Assembly (NCBI GenBank): GCA_028280805.1
Contig: JANQLB010000125.1
Span: forward strand, 1-64,000
Direction of reading: 5' to 3'
Length of the DNA: 64,000 nucleotides
DNA from: Tissierellales bacterium
GTDB taxonomy: Bacteria > Bacillota > Clostridia > Tissierellales > VENL01
The notes below the pieces were generated by a model. The model saw nothing but the letters and a program-made list of their open reading frames with translations, made no database searches and was not told the DNA's origin. Of this stretch, positions 20,115-29,883 are shown in pieces. The stretch's first letter is position 1. The number at the start of each line of letters is the position of its first letter. A program made the position numbers and the translations under genes.

Positions 20115-20534
20115 TTACTGTATTATTAATTTTTCAAAGTAAACATTTATTATTTCTTCATTATCAAATAATTTTCTTAATTGCACTACTAATTCTTTTT
20201 CAAGGTTAATCTGACCATTACTTCCTTCTAATTCTTGTCTAGTTCTACTTCTTACAACTTTATTAATTTCATTTGTTATCAGAAATGTTTTTTCTTGAAA
20301 TTTTGTAATAAGCTCTTCATCCGTAGTTTCTATAACAATTTTTAGAATAGCTTTACCACTTGTATTTTTAATGTTGCATATCATCTCCTCAACATTAAAA
20401 TAATATGATTCCTTAATTACATCTTCACTTTCTTTATTATTATTTAGTACAAAGAAGTTAAGCATTACTACTACAGTAGCAATAACTATTACAAGAGTAA
20501 TCAATGCAAAAATTAAAATATTTTTTATACTCAT
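20115..20534 (-). CDS. fliL: Flagellar basal body protein FliL
   Basis: The 139-residue protein has one N-terminal membrane helix (about residues 5-25) and a periplasmic-side domain ending in a conserved VYFEKLIIQ-like strand. FliL surrounds and supports the stator. The ATG at 20534 with AAGGGG upstream is preferred to an in-frame TTG three codons earlier. It lies between motB and fliM, consistent with stator function. Confidence 0.9.
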   Translation of the reverse strand: MSIKNILIFALITLVIVIATVVVMLNFFVLNNNKESEDVIKESYYFNVEEMICNIKNTSGKAILKIVIETTDEELITKFQEKTFLITNEINKVVRSRTRQELEGSNGQINLEKELVVQLRKLFDNEEIINVYFEKLIIQ

Positions 20535-20553
20535 AACTTCCAACCCCTTATTA

Positions 20554-21306
20554 TTAGTTGGTCTCCCATTTACTGTAGGAAGATCTTAATATTACTATAT
20601 CAACCCTTCGATTCTTAGCTTTATTTTCTGGAGAATCATTGGGAGCAACAGGTCTATAGTAAGCGAAGCCTGAAAACGATATTCTATCTCCTTCTATACC
20701 TTTATGTTCCAATAAAAATTCAAGTACTCTGGTAGCTCTCATAGCAGATAATTCCCAATTTGATTTAAATTGACTGGTAATTATTAATTTGTCTGAGTCT
20801 GTATGACCTTCTATTTTTATATGCTTTTCATTTACTTCTTCCATAAGAAGTACATCACCAATATCTAATAAGATTTCTTCAGCCTCAGACTTAATAATTG
20901 CTTTTCCAGAATCAAAAAAGACATTATTTAATATTCTTATTATAAGCCCTCTTTCTTCAATTTTAGCTTGAACTTCTTCCTGTAAACCTCTTTCTTCGGC
21001 ATATTCTTCAACTATCCTCTTAATTTTTCTAAAATCATCAGCTTCTTCAAGATCTTCACTTGATATTATTTCCGACGGTATATTTGTATTAAGAGGTGGA
21101 CCATCCTCAATTGTTTGTCCACCGTTTATTATTCCTAAAGAACCCTGAAAAGAGCTCATAATAGCTTGAAATTTCTGAGCATCAACTTCTGAGAACGCAA
21201 ATAACAATACAAAGAAACATAAAAGTAAAGTAACCATATCACTATAGGTTATCATCCATGCAGGAGAACCTTTTTTTTCTTCATTGTTACCTCTAATTCT
21301 TCTCAT
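20554..21306 (-). CDS. motB: Stator protein MotB
   Basis: MotB (250 residues) has a single membrane helix with the ion-binding Asp23 (WMITYSDMVTLLLCF), a plug/linker, and a C-terminal OmpA-like peptidoglycan-binding domain (IEGHTDSDKL ... NRRVDIVI). Its ATG overlaps the motA stop codon. The residues I can read do not decide between proton and sodium coupling with certainty. Confidence 0.95.
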   Translation of the reverse strand: MRRIRGNNEEKKGSPAWMITYSDMVTLLLCFFVLLFAFSEVDAQKFQAIMSSFQGSLGIINGGQTIEDGPPLNTNIPSEIISSEDLEEADDFRKIKRIVEEYAEERGLQEEVQAKIEERGLIIRILNNVFFDSGKAIIKSEAEEILLDIGDVLLMEEVNEKHIKIEGHTDSDKLIITSQFKSNWELSAMRATRVLEFLLEHKGIEGDRISFSGFAYYRPVAPNDSPENKAKNRRVDIVILRSSYSKWETN

Positions 21307-22097
21307 TGCATTTCCTCACTTTCAGACTGCTGTTCTCTTTGGAAACTATCTCTCATTTCTGGAGACAAGAAAGTTAATAGCTTTTCTTCTATTATTCTTG
21401 GATTTTCACCAGCCTGTATGGATAGTAGTCCTTCTACCATAAGTTCCTTAAGTAAAGTTTCATTCTTACTTTTTCCTCTAAGTTTATTAGCTATAGGTAT
21501 AAATAAAAGGTTTGCTAGTACTGAACCGTAAAAGGTAGTTACAAGAGCTACAGACATCTTTGGACCTACTGTAGCAGGATCTTCCAAAGTAGCAAGCATA
21601 TTAATCAGACCAATTAAAGTACCTATCATACCAAACGCAGGAGCATATGTACCCATAGCATCAAATATACCTTGTCCTTCTTTATGTCTTTCTTCCATAA
21701 ATGTTAATTCAGTTTCAAGAATGTTTCTAACTAATTCAGGGTCAGTACCATCTACTATAAGTAAAATACCTTTCTTTAAAAACTGATCTTCTATGTTTTC
21801 TCCCGCTTCTTCTAAAGCCAGTAAGCCCTCCTTCCTAGCAATATTAGCTAGATTAATTATTTGATTTATTACATCTGACGCCAGTTTTTTCTTGGTTGAA
21901 ACAGCGTTCTTAACTACCTTTAGTGTTCTAATAACTTTACTTAAAGGATAGCTTATAAAAGTAGCTGCAATTGTACCACCACAAACTATTACTATTGAAG
22001 GAAAATTATAAAAATTGCTCAAATCACCTGAGTTTGCTATACCCCAAATCAAGAAACCAAATCCTGTTAAAAAGCCTATGGCTGTTGCAAAATCCAA
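21303..22097 (-). CDS. motA: Stator protein MotA
   Basis: MotA (264 residues) has four membrane segments and a cytoplasmic loop with charged residues that push FliG. Family landmarks include the GTYAPAFGMIGTLIGL segment and the ATLEDPATVGPKMSVALVTT segment. It starts with TTG behind GAGGTG. The stator genes lie inside the fla/che operon, as in clostridia; in B. subtilis they are elsewhere. Confidence 0.95.
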   Translation of the reverse strand: MDFATAIGFLTGFGFLIWGIANSGDLSNFYNFPSIVIVCGGTIAATFISYPLSKVIRTLKVVKNAVSTKKKLASDVINQIINLANIARKEGLLALEEAGENIEDQFLKKGILLIVDGTDPELVRNILETELTFMEERHKEGQGIFDAMGTYAPAFGMIGTLIGLINMLATLEDPATVGPKMSVALVTTFYGSVLANLLFIPIANKLRGKSKNETLLKELMVEGLLSIQAGENPRIIEEKLLTFLSPEMRDSFQREQQSESEEMQ

Positions 22098-22100
22098 TAC

Positions 22101-22313
22101 CTACACCTCTTTTCTTTTTGTAATTAAACCATTGACAAATGTAGACCTTTTAAATTTTATTACTTTTTCTATTACTTCGTCAACTGATTCTTTAATTACA
22201 AGTTTTTTTCCTGTGGTAAGTGTTATGACTGTATCTGGTGTTTCTTCTACAAGCTCAATCAAATCACAATTAATTACAAATCTTTTACCATTAATTCTAC
22301 TTACTTTTATCAT
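22101..22313 (-). CDS. flbD: Flagellar FlbD-family protein
   Basis: The 70-residue protein has the FlbD family pattern: MIKVSRINGKRFVINCDLIE then TPDTVITLTTGKK and VIEKVIKFKR. The ATG at 22313 is preceded by AAGGTGAT; longer in-frame starts run into the hairpin upstream. The role is unclear, though the gene is conserved between flgE and motA in Firmicutes and spirochetes. This is not the Caulobacter regulator of the same name. Confidence 0.85.
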   Translation of the reverse strand: MIKVSRINGKRFVINCDLIELVEETPDTVITLTTGKKLVIKESVDEVIEKVIKFKRSTFVNGLITKRKEV

Positions 22314-22342
22314 TTTTATCACCTTATTTATTTGGTATGCCA

Positions 22343-22359
22343 GATGGCTTTTAGCCATC
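22343..22359 (-). other. Hairpin between flgE and flbD
   Basis: A seven-base-pair perfect stem, GATGGCT/AGCCATC with a three-base loop, lies in the 76-base gap after flgE. A related GGATG is repeated just upstream (GGATGCTGGATGGC). No U-run follows, so it is not a standard terminator. It could protect the 3' end of a processed flgE message or lower expression of downstream genes. Confidence 0.45.
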
Positions 22360-22389
22360 CAGCATCCAGTATGAATTATAATCTAATTA

Positions 22390-23745
22390 TTATCTTTTCA
22401 TATTTGCCAGCTCTTGGAGCATTTCGTCTGTAGTAGTAATAATCCTAGAGTTTGCCTGAAACCCTCTCTGGGTAGAAATCATCTCGGTAAACTCCATTGA
22501 TAAATCTACATTAGACATTTCTAAAGCTCCCGGAGCTATTGCACCAAATCCGCTTCCCTTAGGATTTCCTATTTTAGGTTCTCCTGAGTTAGGACTTTTT
22601 TCAAAGAAATTTGCACCTGATTTAATCAACCCCGCAGAATTATCAAAGGAAGCAAGCTTTATCTGCCATAATTCTTTTTTAACTCCATTGTCAAAGCTTG
22701 CAATAACCTTACCATCATCACTTATTGTAAATCCGGTTACAGATCCTGCCGATCTCCCCATTTGACCATTATCATCTACCGCGTCGTAACCTTTTGCAGA
22801 ACTATCATTAGCAAATTGGGTTATTGTAGATAAGTCCAATTGAATTTGATTAGGGGTTGCAGCACCGGGAGTTCCAAAATTTACACCTAGACCTTGTGCA
22901 GTAATATATCCACTTAAATCCAACGTGAAATCTGGAGAAGTAGTTATTGCTCCTGTTGCTCCATCAAAAGTTACAGTAGTTGTACCAGCAAGATGAGTTG
23001 CTGCGTAAGTCTCAGTTTCTCCTGTAGCAACATTAGTAATACTTGGTATAGAAAATGTCCATTGATTGGCAGTAGCAGTTTTTTCAAATCTTAACTCAAG
23101 CTTGTGTGAATTACCTAAGCTGTCTTTTATATAAGCATCTGTAATATATTCACCATTTTCTGCATCTACTGCATAATCCGGCAATCTTGAATCAAGATTA
23201 CCCTTTACTTCAACTAAAGCAGATGCCATAGCGGGAGATGAAATAGCTTTGCTAACCTTAATACCATCCATTTCCTTTGAATAGTCTATACCTAGATAAT
23301 TTGCATAGTCAGCACCACCTATATACTCTCCTAAAACCCTATATCCGTTAGATGTTACCAAGTTACCATTAACATCAAAGTTAAAATTTCCTGCCCTAGT
23401 GTAAAATCTTTCTTCTACACTACTATCATCAGACACCATGAAAAATCCATTTCCATTTATCATAAGGTCTGTTGGATTATTTGTTCTCTGAATAGCTCCT
23501 TCTGTATGTATAGTGTTTATATTACCCAATTGAAGTCCAAGACCTATCTGCATAGGGTTAGTCCCTCCGGCACCACCGCTTGGAGCCGAACTGCCTTTTA
23601 TTATTTGGCTGAAAGCTTCTTGAAAGCTTGATTGTCCCCTTTTGTAGCCTATAGTATTAACATTTGCTATGTTATTACCTATAACGTCCATCTTAATTTG
23701 ATGTATCCTTAATCCAGAAACTCCTGAATACATTGATCTCATCAT
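22390..23745 (-). CDS. flgE: Flagellar hook protein FlgE
   Basis: FlgE (451 residues) has the N-terminal rod/hook signature (SGVSGLRIHQIKMDVIGNNI then ANVNTIGYKRGQ) and the C-terminal DUF1078-type motif (ALEMSNVDLSMEFTEMISTQ then RGFQANSRII). The variable middle forms the outer hook domain. AAGGAGGTC precedes the start. The 81-base gap upstream contains no gene. Confidence 0.95.
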   Translation of the reverse strand: MMRSMYSGVSGLRIHQIKMDVIGNNIANVNTIGYKRGQSSFQEAFSQIIKGSSAPSGGAGGTNPMQIGLGLQLGNINTIHTEGAIQRTNNPTDLMINGNGFFMVSDDSSVEERFYTRAGNFNFDVNGNLVTSNGYRVLGEYIGGADYANYLGIDYSKEMDGIKVSKAISSPAMASALVEVKGNLDSRLPDYAVDAENGEYITDAYIKDSLGNSHKLELRFEKTATANQWTFSIPSITNVATGETETYAATHLAGTTTVTFDGATGAITTSPDFTLDLSGYITAQGLGVNFGTPGAATPNQIQLDLSTITQFANDSSAKGYDAVDDNGQMGRSAGSVTGFTISDDGKVIASFDNGVKKELWQIKLASFDNSAGLIKSGANFFEKSPNSGEPKIGNPKGSGFGAIAPGALEMSNVDLSMEFTEMISTQRGFQANSRIITTTDEMLQELANMKR

Positions 23746-23826
23746 AACAATTGACCTCCTTATTATTTGCAGAGCTGAGTTATGTCTTCAATCAGTCAGA
23801 CATATTAGCCTCCTTAAAAGGTCCGG

Positions 23827-24213
23827 CTATATTATCACAGCTCCATCAATATTTGTAAAAACATTGTCATCCATTTTGTCTGAGTTTGTGGTAGTAATTA
23901 TTGTTCTGCTTTTAATACTGGCTATAAAGGCTTTGTTGTCCATTAGAATCAGTGCTTCTTTAATTCCCTTGTTTTGAGCCTTTGACATAGCATTTTCTAA
24001 CTTAGCATATTCAGCATCATTTAGGTTTATATTTCTACTACCCATTCTCTCTACAGCATGTTTTGAAAATTTTATATTATTTTTATTTGAGTTTATCTGC
24101 TGTAGCACTTCTTCAAAACTTCTGGTGGAATTCTGTAAATTGTTTCTTTTGTTTAAACTATTAGAATTATTTACATGAATTTCATGAATTCTGTGCTGAT
24201 TTACTTTATTCAT
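23827..24213 (-). CDS. Flagellar operon protein of the TIGR02530 type
   Basis: The 128-residue protein shows the family core FSKHAVERMGSRNINL followed by a helix (LENAMSKAQNKGIKEALILM) and a C-terminal ...TIITTTNSDKMDDNVFTNIDGAVII-like end in which the mature core reads NVFTNIDGAVII. This conserved gene always lies between flgD and flgE in Firmicute operons; its function is unknown to me. The N-terminal 40 residues are Asn-rich and likely disordered. GAGGTGATTTA precedes the ATG. Confidence 0.85.
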   Translation of the reverse strand: MNKVNQHRIHEIHVNNSNSLNKRNNLQNSTRSFEEVLQQINSNKNNIKFSKHAVERMGSRNINLNDAEYAKLENAMSKAQNKGIKEALILMDNKAFIASIKSRTIITTTNSDKMDDNVFTNIDGAVII

Positions 24214-24224
24214 TAAATCACCTC

Positions 24225-24647
24225 TTATTCCTGCGGCTGCTCAGATTCTTCAGATTCTTCTGATTCTTCTGATTCCTCCGATTGTTCCATATATGCTTTT
24301 AATATTTCATCTATAGAAGTTAATTTAGTCAATATTTCGTGCTGTTTAACTGAATTAGTGTAATTTAGTATATCTATAGATTGTTGTATTAATGCCTGTG
24401 ATTCTGACATAGTTTGGTTTAAATTTTGCATCTGCTCTAAAGAACTAAATTGAGCCATCTGTGCAATTGTTTCTTTATCTTCCATAGGATTTAAAGGGTC
24501 TTGGTTTTTAAGCTGTGCAACCAAAAGGTTTAAAAACGAATCCTTGCCCAAGTTGTTAAAGTTACTCTCGTCAGTTGTATTATAGTTATCTTCAGTATTT
24601 GTATTACCGGTGTCATAAACATAAGTTGGTATTATTGTATCAGACAT
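24225..24647 (-). CDS. flgD: Hook-capping protein FlgD (minimal form)
   Basis: FlgD caps the growing hook. The 140 residues hold the conserved N-terminal region ([20 protein letters not shown] with [20 protein letters not shown]) and a coiled segment but no C-terminal Fn3/Tudor domains, a short form common in Firmicutes. The C-terminus is an unusual acidic tail of repeated Glu-Glu-Ser units encoded by a tandem 9-bp repeat. AAAAGGAGG precedes the ATG. Confidence 0.92.
   Translation of the reverse strand: MSDTIIPTYVYDTGNTNTEDNYNTTDESNFNNLGKDSFLNLLVAQLKNQDPLNPMEDKETIAQMAQFSSLEQMQNLNQTMSESQALIQQSIDILNYTNSVKQHEILTKLTSIDEILKAYMEQSEESEESEESEESEQPQE
24241..24285 (-). repeat. Tandem 9-bp repeat in flgD 3' end
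   Basis: Five consecutive 9-bp units (plus strand TCAGATTCT, TCAGATTCT, TCTGATTCT, TCTGATTCC, TCCGATTGT) encode an acidic (Glu-Glu-Ser)n tail. The units preserve the frame, so slippage would change tail length without breaking the protein. Confidence 0.85.
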
Positions 24648-24663
24648 AATTATCCTCCTTTTC

Positions 24664-26079
24664 TTAAGCCATTAAATTTATACTGCTTCTGTTATTTTGC
24701 AATTCATCAAGCCCTGTAATAGAATCACCGTGTACAACTTCTTCTAAGTAGCTTTCATATTTATCTTCATTTTCTTCTATCTTTATATTGTTAAATCTTC
24801 TTCTGTTCTGACTATTCCAATTCATGCCTTGTCTTTCAAAGCTTGAATCATCACCGACAGAAACTTCAAAATCGGTTATGTTAATTCCCTGTTCCTCTAG
24901 ATTATCTCTAAGATGAGACAAATTTGATTCGATAAGCTGTTTTACTTGGTAATCTTGAACCACTGCCTTAGCACAAATAACTCCTTTTTCCATACTCAGC
25001 TTTAAGCACATTTCACCAAGAAAATCAGGTTTAAGCTTAATTTTAATCTCAGAACTTTCACCTTTTACATCAACCTTAACTTTGTCAACTATCTGCTTAA
25101 TAACATTTTTCTTATCAATATCATAAAGTTTAACTGTATCATTTTTTATATGACTTTGATCTTTAACTGTTTCCTGTTTAATGTAATTATCCATTACATT
25201 TTCATTAATTAAAACTTTATTTTCAGTGTTAGCTTCATTAAGGTTATTATCTTTACTATTAGAGTTAATTGGTACTAAATTATTCTCTTGTTTATCAAAG
25301 CTTTTTGCACTTTCATCATTAGCCTTACCTTGAGGATTTTCCTTCTGATTCATTAGTACAACCTTGCTATCATCTGTATTAGAACTCATATTAATATCTA
25401 AATTGTTTTCGTTTGTATTATTAACCTTTAACTTGTCTAATACATCTTTGATATTCATTATGTCTGGAACATCTAGTGTAGCTAATTCTTTACTATCCAC
25501 AAATTTGTCTAATGAACTCATCAGCTCAGTTAACATACCTTCCAGCTTGGCATAAACACCTTGTTCTAAGTTATTACCTTTAATTGCTTCTATCTTAGGT
25601 AAAAGTTTAGTTAATGCTGTAGTTAAAATTTTAATTTTCTCTTCTGAAACATTGTTTTCACCTTCAGTCTTACTAAGCTGTTTAATCAAATTCAGGATAT
25701 TTTCAACAGTTTCTTCAATTGCTGTAACATCAATTTCTACGTTTTCAACATTATTGTCTTTATTATCTATTTCTGTCTGATTGTCTGTCTGATTTGTGTC
25801 AGAGTTGATTTTTTCACAACTATCTTGTGACTTACATATACTAGGTTTATTAAAATAACTTGTTGTATAGTCTTTGTCTTTACCAGAATTTTCAATATCA
25901 TCTCTTCTGTTATCATTTCTTTTGTTATAGCTGTTAATTTTATCCTGTATTTGCTGTTTACTACTTAAAATTTCTTCAAAACTTTTACTGCAATTAGGCT
26001 TATCATTAGTGTTATAGGATTTATTATTCCTATTGTTAAGCCGGCTGCTGGCAAGTAAATCTAAAACGTTACTATTCAT
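24664..26079 (-). CDS. fliK: Flagellar hook-length control protein FliK
   Basis: FliK (471 residues) is the secreted ruler that times the FlhB switch. It has a long, Asn/Lys-rich low-complexity N-terminal part and the conserved Flg_hook C-terminal domain ([20 protein letters not shown] ... [18 protein letters not shown]), about residues 345-425. The ATG at 26079 has AAAGGAGGTGAG before it. Position between the motE-like gene and flgD is standard. Confidence 0.92.
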   Translation of the reverse strand: MNSNVLDLLASSRLNNRNNKSYNTNDKPNCSKSFEEILSSKQQIQDKINSYNKRNDNRRDDIENSGKDKDYTTSYFNKPSICKSQDSCEKINSDTNQTDNQTEIDNKDNNVENVEIDVTAIEETVENILNLIKQLSKTEGENNVSEEKIKILTTALTKLLPKIEAIKGNNLEQGVYAKLEGMLTELMSSLDKFVDSKELATLDVPDIMNIKDVLDKLKVNNTNENNLDINMSSNTDDSKVVLMNQKENPQGKANDESAKSFDKQENNLVPINSNSKDNNLNEANTENKVLINENVMDNYIKQETVKDQSHIKNDTVKLYDIDKKNVIKQIVDKVKVDVKGESSEIKIKLKPDFLGEMCLKLSMEKGVICAKAVVQDYQVKQLIESNLSHLRDNLEEQGINITDFEVSVGDDSSFERQGMNWNSQNRRRFNNIKIEENEDKYESYLEEVVHGDSITGLDELQNNRSSINLMA

Positions 26080-26118
26080 CTTCTCACCTCCTTTCATAAT
26101 TTAATTATATCAAAAGTT

Positions 26119-27351
26119 TTATTCTATAATCAGTTTTCTTGATAATTCTGCTGCCCTTCTTGGAGACATTGTATCTATAATATTTGATACATTGTTTTTA
26201 TTCATTTTCCTTAAAATATCTAGTATTATTGAAGCATCAGAAACATTATAAAGCTCGTTAGTATCTATTTCAAAGGAACTTAGTTTAGTATCATTTCTTA
26301 ACATATCTTCTACTATTTCACCAACTGCATTAGCCTGCATCCTTTCATATATCTCAACTAATTCATTAATTTTTTTGTTATATTCATTGAGATAGCTAAG
26401 TATTTCGCTTATTTTAACAGTCACAGAAGATTGAATGTTATTTAATCTCTCTTCTTCACTTATGCTCTTAAATAGCTGGTCAATAAATTGCTGGTCTTGA
26501 TTGTTATATAATATCTCAGCAGATTTTTTTGGACTTAAATTCATGTATATCAGTGCTAAGTCTTCTACAGAATAAAGATTTGTTCCTCCTATTTCATTAA
26601 ATGCAGTATCTATATCTTTAGTCTCATATATCTCGGCTAAATCTAACAGCTTTTTGATTTCATGTTCCATTGTATTTACTGAAGTATAGAGAGCTTTTCC
26701 ATTTGCTTGATCTATACCTTCAATTATGTTTAAGACATCTAATTGTAACTCATCATCTAAATAATATATAATCTTAGAAGCATTTTCACTTTTCATACTA
26801 TTTAATGTTCTTGCAATATTTTCAACATTATTTTTATCTTTATCGAAACTTTCATTTATTTCATCTATGACGAGTTTTTTATCCATTGCTTCCCATCTAG
26901 CAGCTTCATTCATGAATACTGCTTCTTTTTCTTGCTGCATTTCATTATGTAATGACATCAGTATATCATCTCTAATTTCAATATTTCTAATTTTCTCTAA
27001 TATATCTTTTGTTTCCCTAAGCCAGTTATTTTTAAGCACATCTAAAATATCATTGTATAATTGCATGTCATCCTGTTTGATAATATATAGTCTTTCTGCT
27101 GCCCTTTGTGGGTCTAAGTCTTTATAATATGCAGCTAAATCAATAATTTTGAGCTTCTTTTCTTCATCAGTTGGTATTTTGCTAAAGTGACTTCCTACTA
27201 CAGGAAATTCTTTTAAATACTCATTTGCTGCATTTTCAAAATTGCTATTGGTAAAATAAAATATACTTATAACTCCAAGGGGTAAACCTATTAGTATAAT
27301 TACAAATATTAGTGTGAATTTTATGATACTAGTTTCTTTTTTCTTAGCCAT
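26119..27351 (-). CDS. MotE-like membrane-anchored protein with MgtE-N-type repeats
   Basis: The 410-residue protein has one N-terminal membrane segment (about 11-30) followed by three similar helical repeats containing LDPQRAAERLY (near 75), LSPKKSAEILYN (near 270) and MSPRRAAELSRKLI (C-terminus), the MgtE N-domain pattern. Its place between fliJ and fliK matches Bacillus ylxF, a relative of the flagellar chaperone MotE, but I recall YlxF as much shorter with a single such domain. A role in stator or export-rod assembly is inferred. Confidence 0.7.
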   Translation of the reverse strand: MAKKKETSIIKFTLIFVIILIGLPLGVISIFYFTNSNFENAANEYLKEFPVVGSHFSKIPTDEEKKLKIIDLAAYYKDLDPQRAAERLYIIKQDDMQLYNDILDVLKNNWLRETKDILEKIRNIEIRDDILMSLHNEMQQEKEAVFMNEAARWEAMDKKLVIDEINESFDKDKNNVENIARTLNSMKSENASKIIYYLDDELQLDVLNIIEGIDQANGKALYTSVNTMEHEIKKLLDLAEIYETKDIDTAFNEIGGTNLYSVEDLALIYMNLSPKKSAEILYNNQDQQFIDQLFKSISEEERLNNIQSSVTVKISEILSYLNEYNKKINELVEIYERMQANAVGEIVEDMLRNDTKLSSFEIDTNELYNVSDASIILDILRKMNKNNVSNIIDTMSPRRAAELSRKLIIE

Positions 27352-27363
27352 AATAAACCCCCA

Positions 27364-27801
27364 TTATCTTATCCCATTCTTAAAACTAACCAGCTGGTCT
27401 ACAAGCTTTTCCTCATCTTTCTTTACTTCAAAAAGATATTGGTCATAAAACTTGTCCTTTAACTTCTCAAATGTTTTTTTCTCTTTAACTGATTCTAAAA
27501 GTTTTTTCTTAGCATTGTCTACATCCTTTTCTTTTTCTAACACTACCTCTTTTTGATAGTCAATTGTTTCGTTTATGTCTAAACAGTATTGATTAAATAG
27601 CTTTAAATCTTTAATTGTCGTAGATGAAAGATTTGAATTTCTCTCATTATTCAAATGATCTCTTTTTTCTACCAAAGTATTTAATGTAGTCTGTTCTTCA
27701 TTGTAAACTGCTAATTGCGTATTGAAAAAAATTCTGTTTTTATCTTCAATACATTCTTTATATTCTAATATTTTCTGGAATTTAAAATTAAATTTTTTCA
27801 C
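27364..27801 (-). CDS. fliJ: Flagellar export chaperone FliJ
   Basis: The 145-residue protein is almost wholly helical coiled coil, beginning FNFKFQKILEYKECIEDKNR, the FliJ pattern. It starts with GTG behind AGGTGATTATTT. FliJ connects the FliI ATPase ring to FlhA. It lies 40 bases after fliI. Confidence 0.88.
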   Translation of the reverse strand: MKKFNFKFQKILEYKECIEDKNRIFFNTQLAVYNEEQTTLNTLVEKRDHLNNERNSNLSSTTIKDLKLFNQYCLDINETIDYQKEVVLEKEKDVDNAKKKLLESVKEKKTFEKLKDKFYDQYLFEVKKDEEKLVDQLVSFKNGIR

Positions 27802-27841
27802 AAATAATCACCTCGTATTATAGAATCGTTAGTGATATTTT

Positions 27842-29161
27842 TTATATTTTAGATACTATATTTTGTAATTGTTCTAATGCTTCGTCAAAGGAATAATACT
27901 CCAAAATCCCTTGGCGTAAAAATTTATTTATTTCTTCAATGTGGTTTATAGCTACATCAAGTTTTTTATTACTTCCTTTTTCATAAGCACCAATGCTGAT
28001 TAAGTCTTCGGATTCTCTATATGTTGCTAATAAGTCTTTTAATTTACCAGATATATTTATATGGTCTTCATTACATATATTAGGCATTACTCTACTGATA
28101 CTAGCTAATATATCTATTGCTGGATAATGATTTTGGTTAGCAAGTTTTCTGGATAGAACTATATGACCATCTAATATACCTCTAACCGTATCAGTTATAG
28201 GTTCATTCATATCATCACCATCAACCAGAACTGTATATAATCCTGTAATAGTACCCTTATCAGATGTTCCTGCCCTTTCTAATAATCTGGGCAGCTCCGC
28301 AAATACAGAAGGTGTAAATCCTCTTGTTACTGGAGGTTCTCCAATAGCTAGCCCTATTTCTCTCTGAGCCATAGAAAATCTTGTTAGAGAATCCATCAAC
28401 AGCATAACATCTTTCCCTCTGTCTCTAAAAAACTCTGCAATAGCTGTTGTTAAAAGAGCTCCCTTCATTCTAACCAATGCCGGTTTATCAGATGTTGCTA
28501 CTATCACAACTGATTTCCTTAATCCTTCTTCTTTTAAGTCATTTTCAATAAACTCTCTAACCTCTCTACCTCTCTCACCTATTAATCCAATAACATTTAT
28601 ATCTGCTTGTGCATTTCTAGCTATCATACCCATCATTGTGCTCTTACCGACACCACTACCTGAAAATATCCCTATCCTTTGACCCTTACCACAAGTTAAA
28701 AGTCCATCCATTGACTTTATACCAATAGGTAAAATTTCTCTAATCTTTTTTCTATGTAATGGATTTGGAGGAGTATTAAATACCGGATAAAAACTATTAG
28801 TATTTAATGGACCCTTCCCGTCGATAGGATTACCCAGACCATCTAAAATCCTACCAACCAAACTATCTCCAACATTAACTTTTAAAAAATCACCACTAGA
28901 TATTACTGTGCTGCCGGGTCCAATTCCAGTCATTTCTCCTAAAGGCATCAATAGTATTTTGTCATCTTTAAATCCAACAGCTTCAGCATTAATTGGATTT
29001 TTACTATTAAAAGGATAAATATAACAAAGCTCACCTATGCTGGCATTAGGACCGTTAGCTTCTATTGTAAGACCTGTAACCTTAGTTACCTTACCGCTAA
29101 ACTTCTCAAATCGCCTATCTTTAACCGCATTAATGTATTTTTTTATATCAATATCTGCCAT
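27842..29161 (-). CDS. fliI: Flagellar export ATPase FliI
   Basis: FliI (439 residues) is the F1-beta-like ATPase of the export machine, with Walker A GSGVGKST (168-175), Walker B (DVMLLMDSLTRFSMAQREIG) and the conserved LPRLLERAG. The ATG at 29161 with GAGAGTG upstream is preferred to the in-frame GTG three codons earlier, which is inside that site. Confidence 0.96.
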   Translation of the reverse strand: MADIDIKKYINAVKDRRFEKFSGKVTKVTGLTIEANGPNASIGELCYIYPFNSKNPINAEAVGFKDDKILLMPLGEMTGIGPGSTVISSGDFLKVNVGDSLVGRILDGLGNPIDGKGPLNTNSFYPVFNTPPNPLHRKKIREILPIGIKSMDGLLTCGKGQRIGIFSGSGVGKSTMMGMIARNAQADINVIGLIGERGREVREFIENDLKEEGLRKSVVIVATSDKPALVRMKGALLTTAIAEFFRDRGKDVMLLMDSLTRFSMAQREIGLAIGEPPVTRGFTPSVFAELPRLLERAGTSDKGTITGLYTVLVDGDDMNEPITDTVRGILDGHIVLSRKLANQNHYPAIDILASISRVMPNICNEDHINISGKLKDLLATYRESEDLISIGAYEKGSNKKLDVAINHIEEINKFLRQGILEYYSFDEALEQLQNIVSKI

Positions 29162-29166
29162 ATATA

Positions 29167-29883
29167 TCACTCTCTATTTAGTAGGTCTTTTAGCAAAATG
29201 TTAATTTCATCTAACTGTGTTCTTACACTTGTATCTACACTACCCTTACATGTTTCTATTATACATCCTCCAACATCAAGAGTATTATCAGGCTTAATCT
29301 GTATATCTTCTATCAAATTTCCCATAGCCAGTATTTTCTGTTTTGACATTTCTACTAAGTCATAATCATCAGGATATACTCTAATAATTAGATTTTCTTT
29401 AGCATTTAAACTATGAATTCCTTTTGTGATTATTGATAATATTGTTTCTCTATCATCATCTAATACCTTTCCAATGACTTTCTCACAAATATCTATTACT
29501 AATGTTATTACATCATTTTCAATTTCCTTAAGAAGATTATCTTTTTGCTTGTGATTCTTTTCTTTTATTTTGATTGCATCTTCAATTAGCTTATCAGCTT
29601 CGTTTTTTCCAATTTCATAACCTTCATCATAACCTTCTTTACGATACTCTGCAATAATCTTACTCGATTTGTCATAAGCGTTTTGTATTGAATTATCATA
29701 TTCAATTTGAGCATTGTTTATCATTTCATCTGCCTTTTTTCTTGCTTCTTGAATTATTCTTTCATACTCTTTGTTTGCTTCATCTATAACTTTTTCTTTA
29801 ATACTATTTATATCTTCCTTAGGTTTAATATTATAGTCTTTTTGCAACTCAATAACATGAGAGGATTTAATTATATTAGACAA
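29167..29883 (-). CDS. fliH: Flagellar assembly protein FliH
   Basis: The 238-residue protein has a long charged coiled coil (about 25-125) and a C-terminal domain resembling the peripheral-stalk part of V/F-ATPases (VITLVIDICEKVIGKVL ... VGGCIIETCKGSVDTSV). It regulates FliI and links it to the C-ring. It begins with TTG and overlaps the end of fliG by eight bases. Confidence 0.92.
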   Translation of the reverse strand: MSNIIKSSHVIELQKDYNIKPKEDINSIKEKVIDEANKEYERIIQEARKKADEMINNAQIEYDNSIQNAYDKSSKIIAEYRKEGYDEGYEIGKNEADKLIEDAIKIKEKNHKQKDNLLKEIENDVITLVIDICEKVIGKVLDDDRETILSIITKGIHSLNAKENLIIRVYPDDYDLVEMSKQKILAMGNLIEDIQIKPDNTLDVGGCIIETCKGSVDTSVRTQLDEINILLKDLLNRE

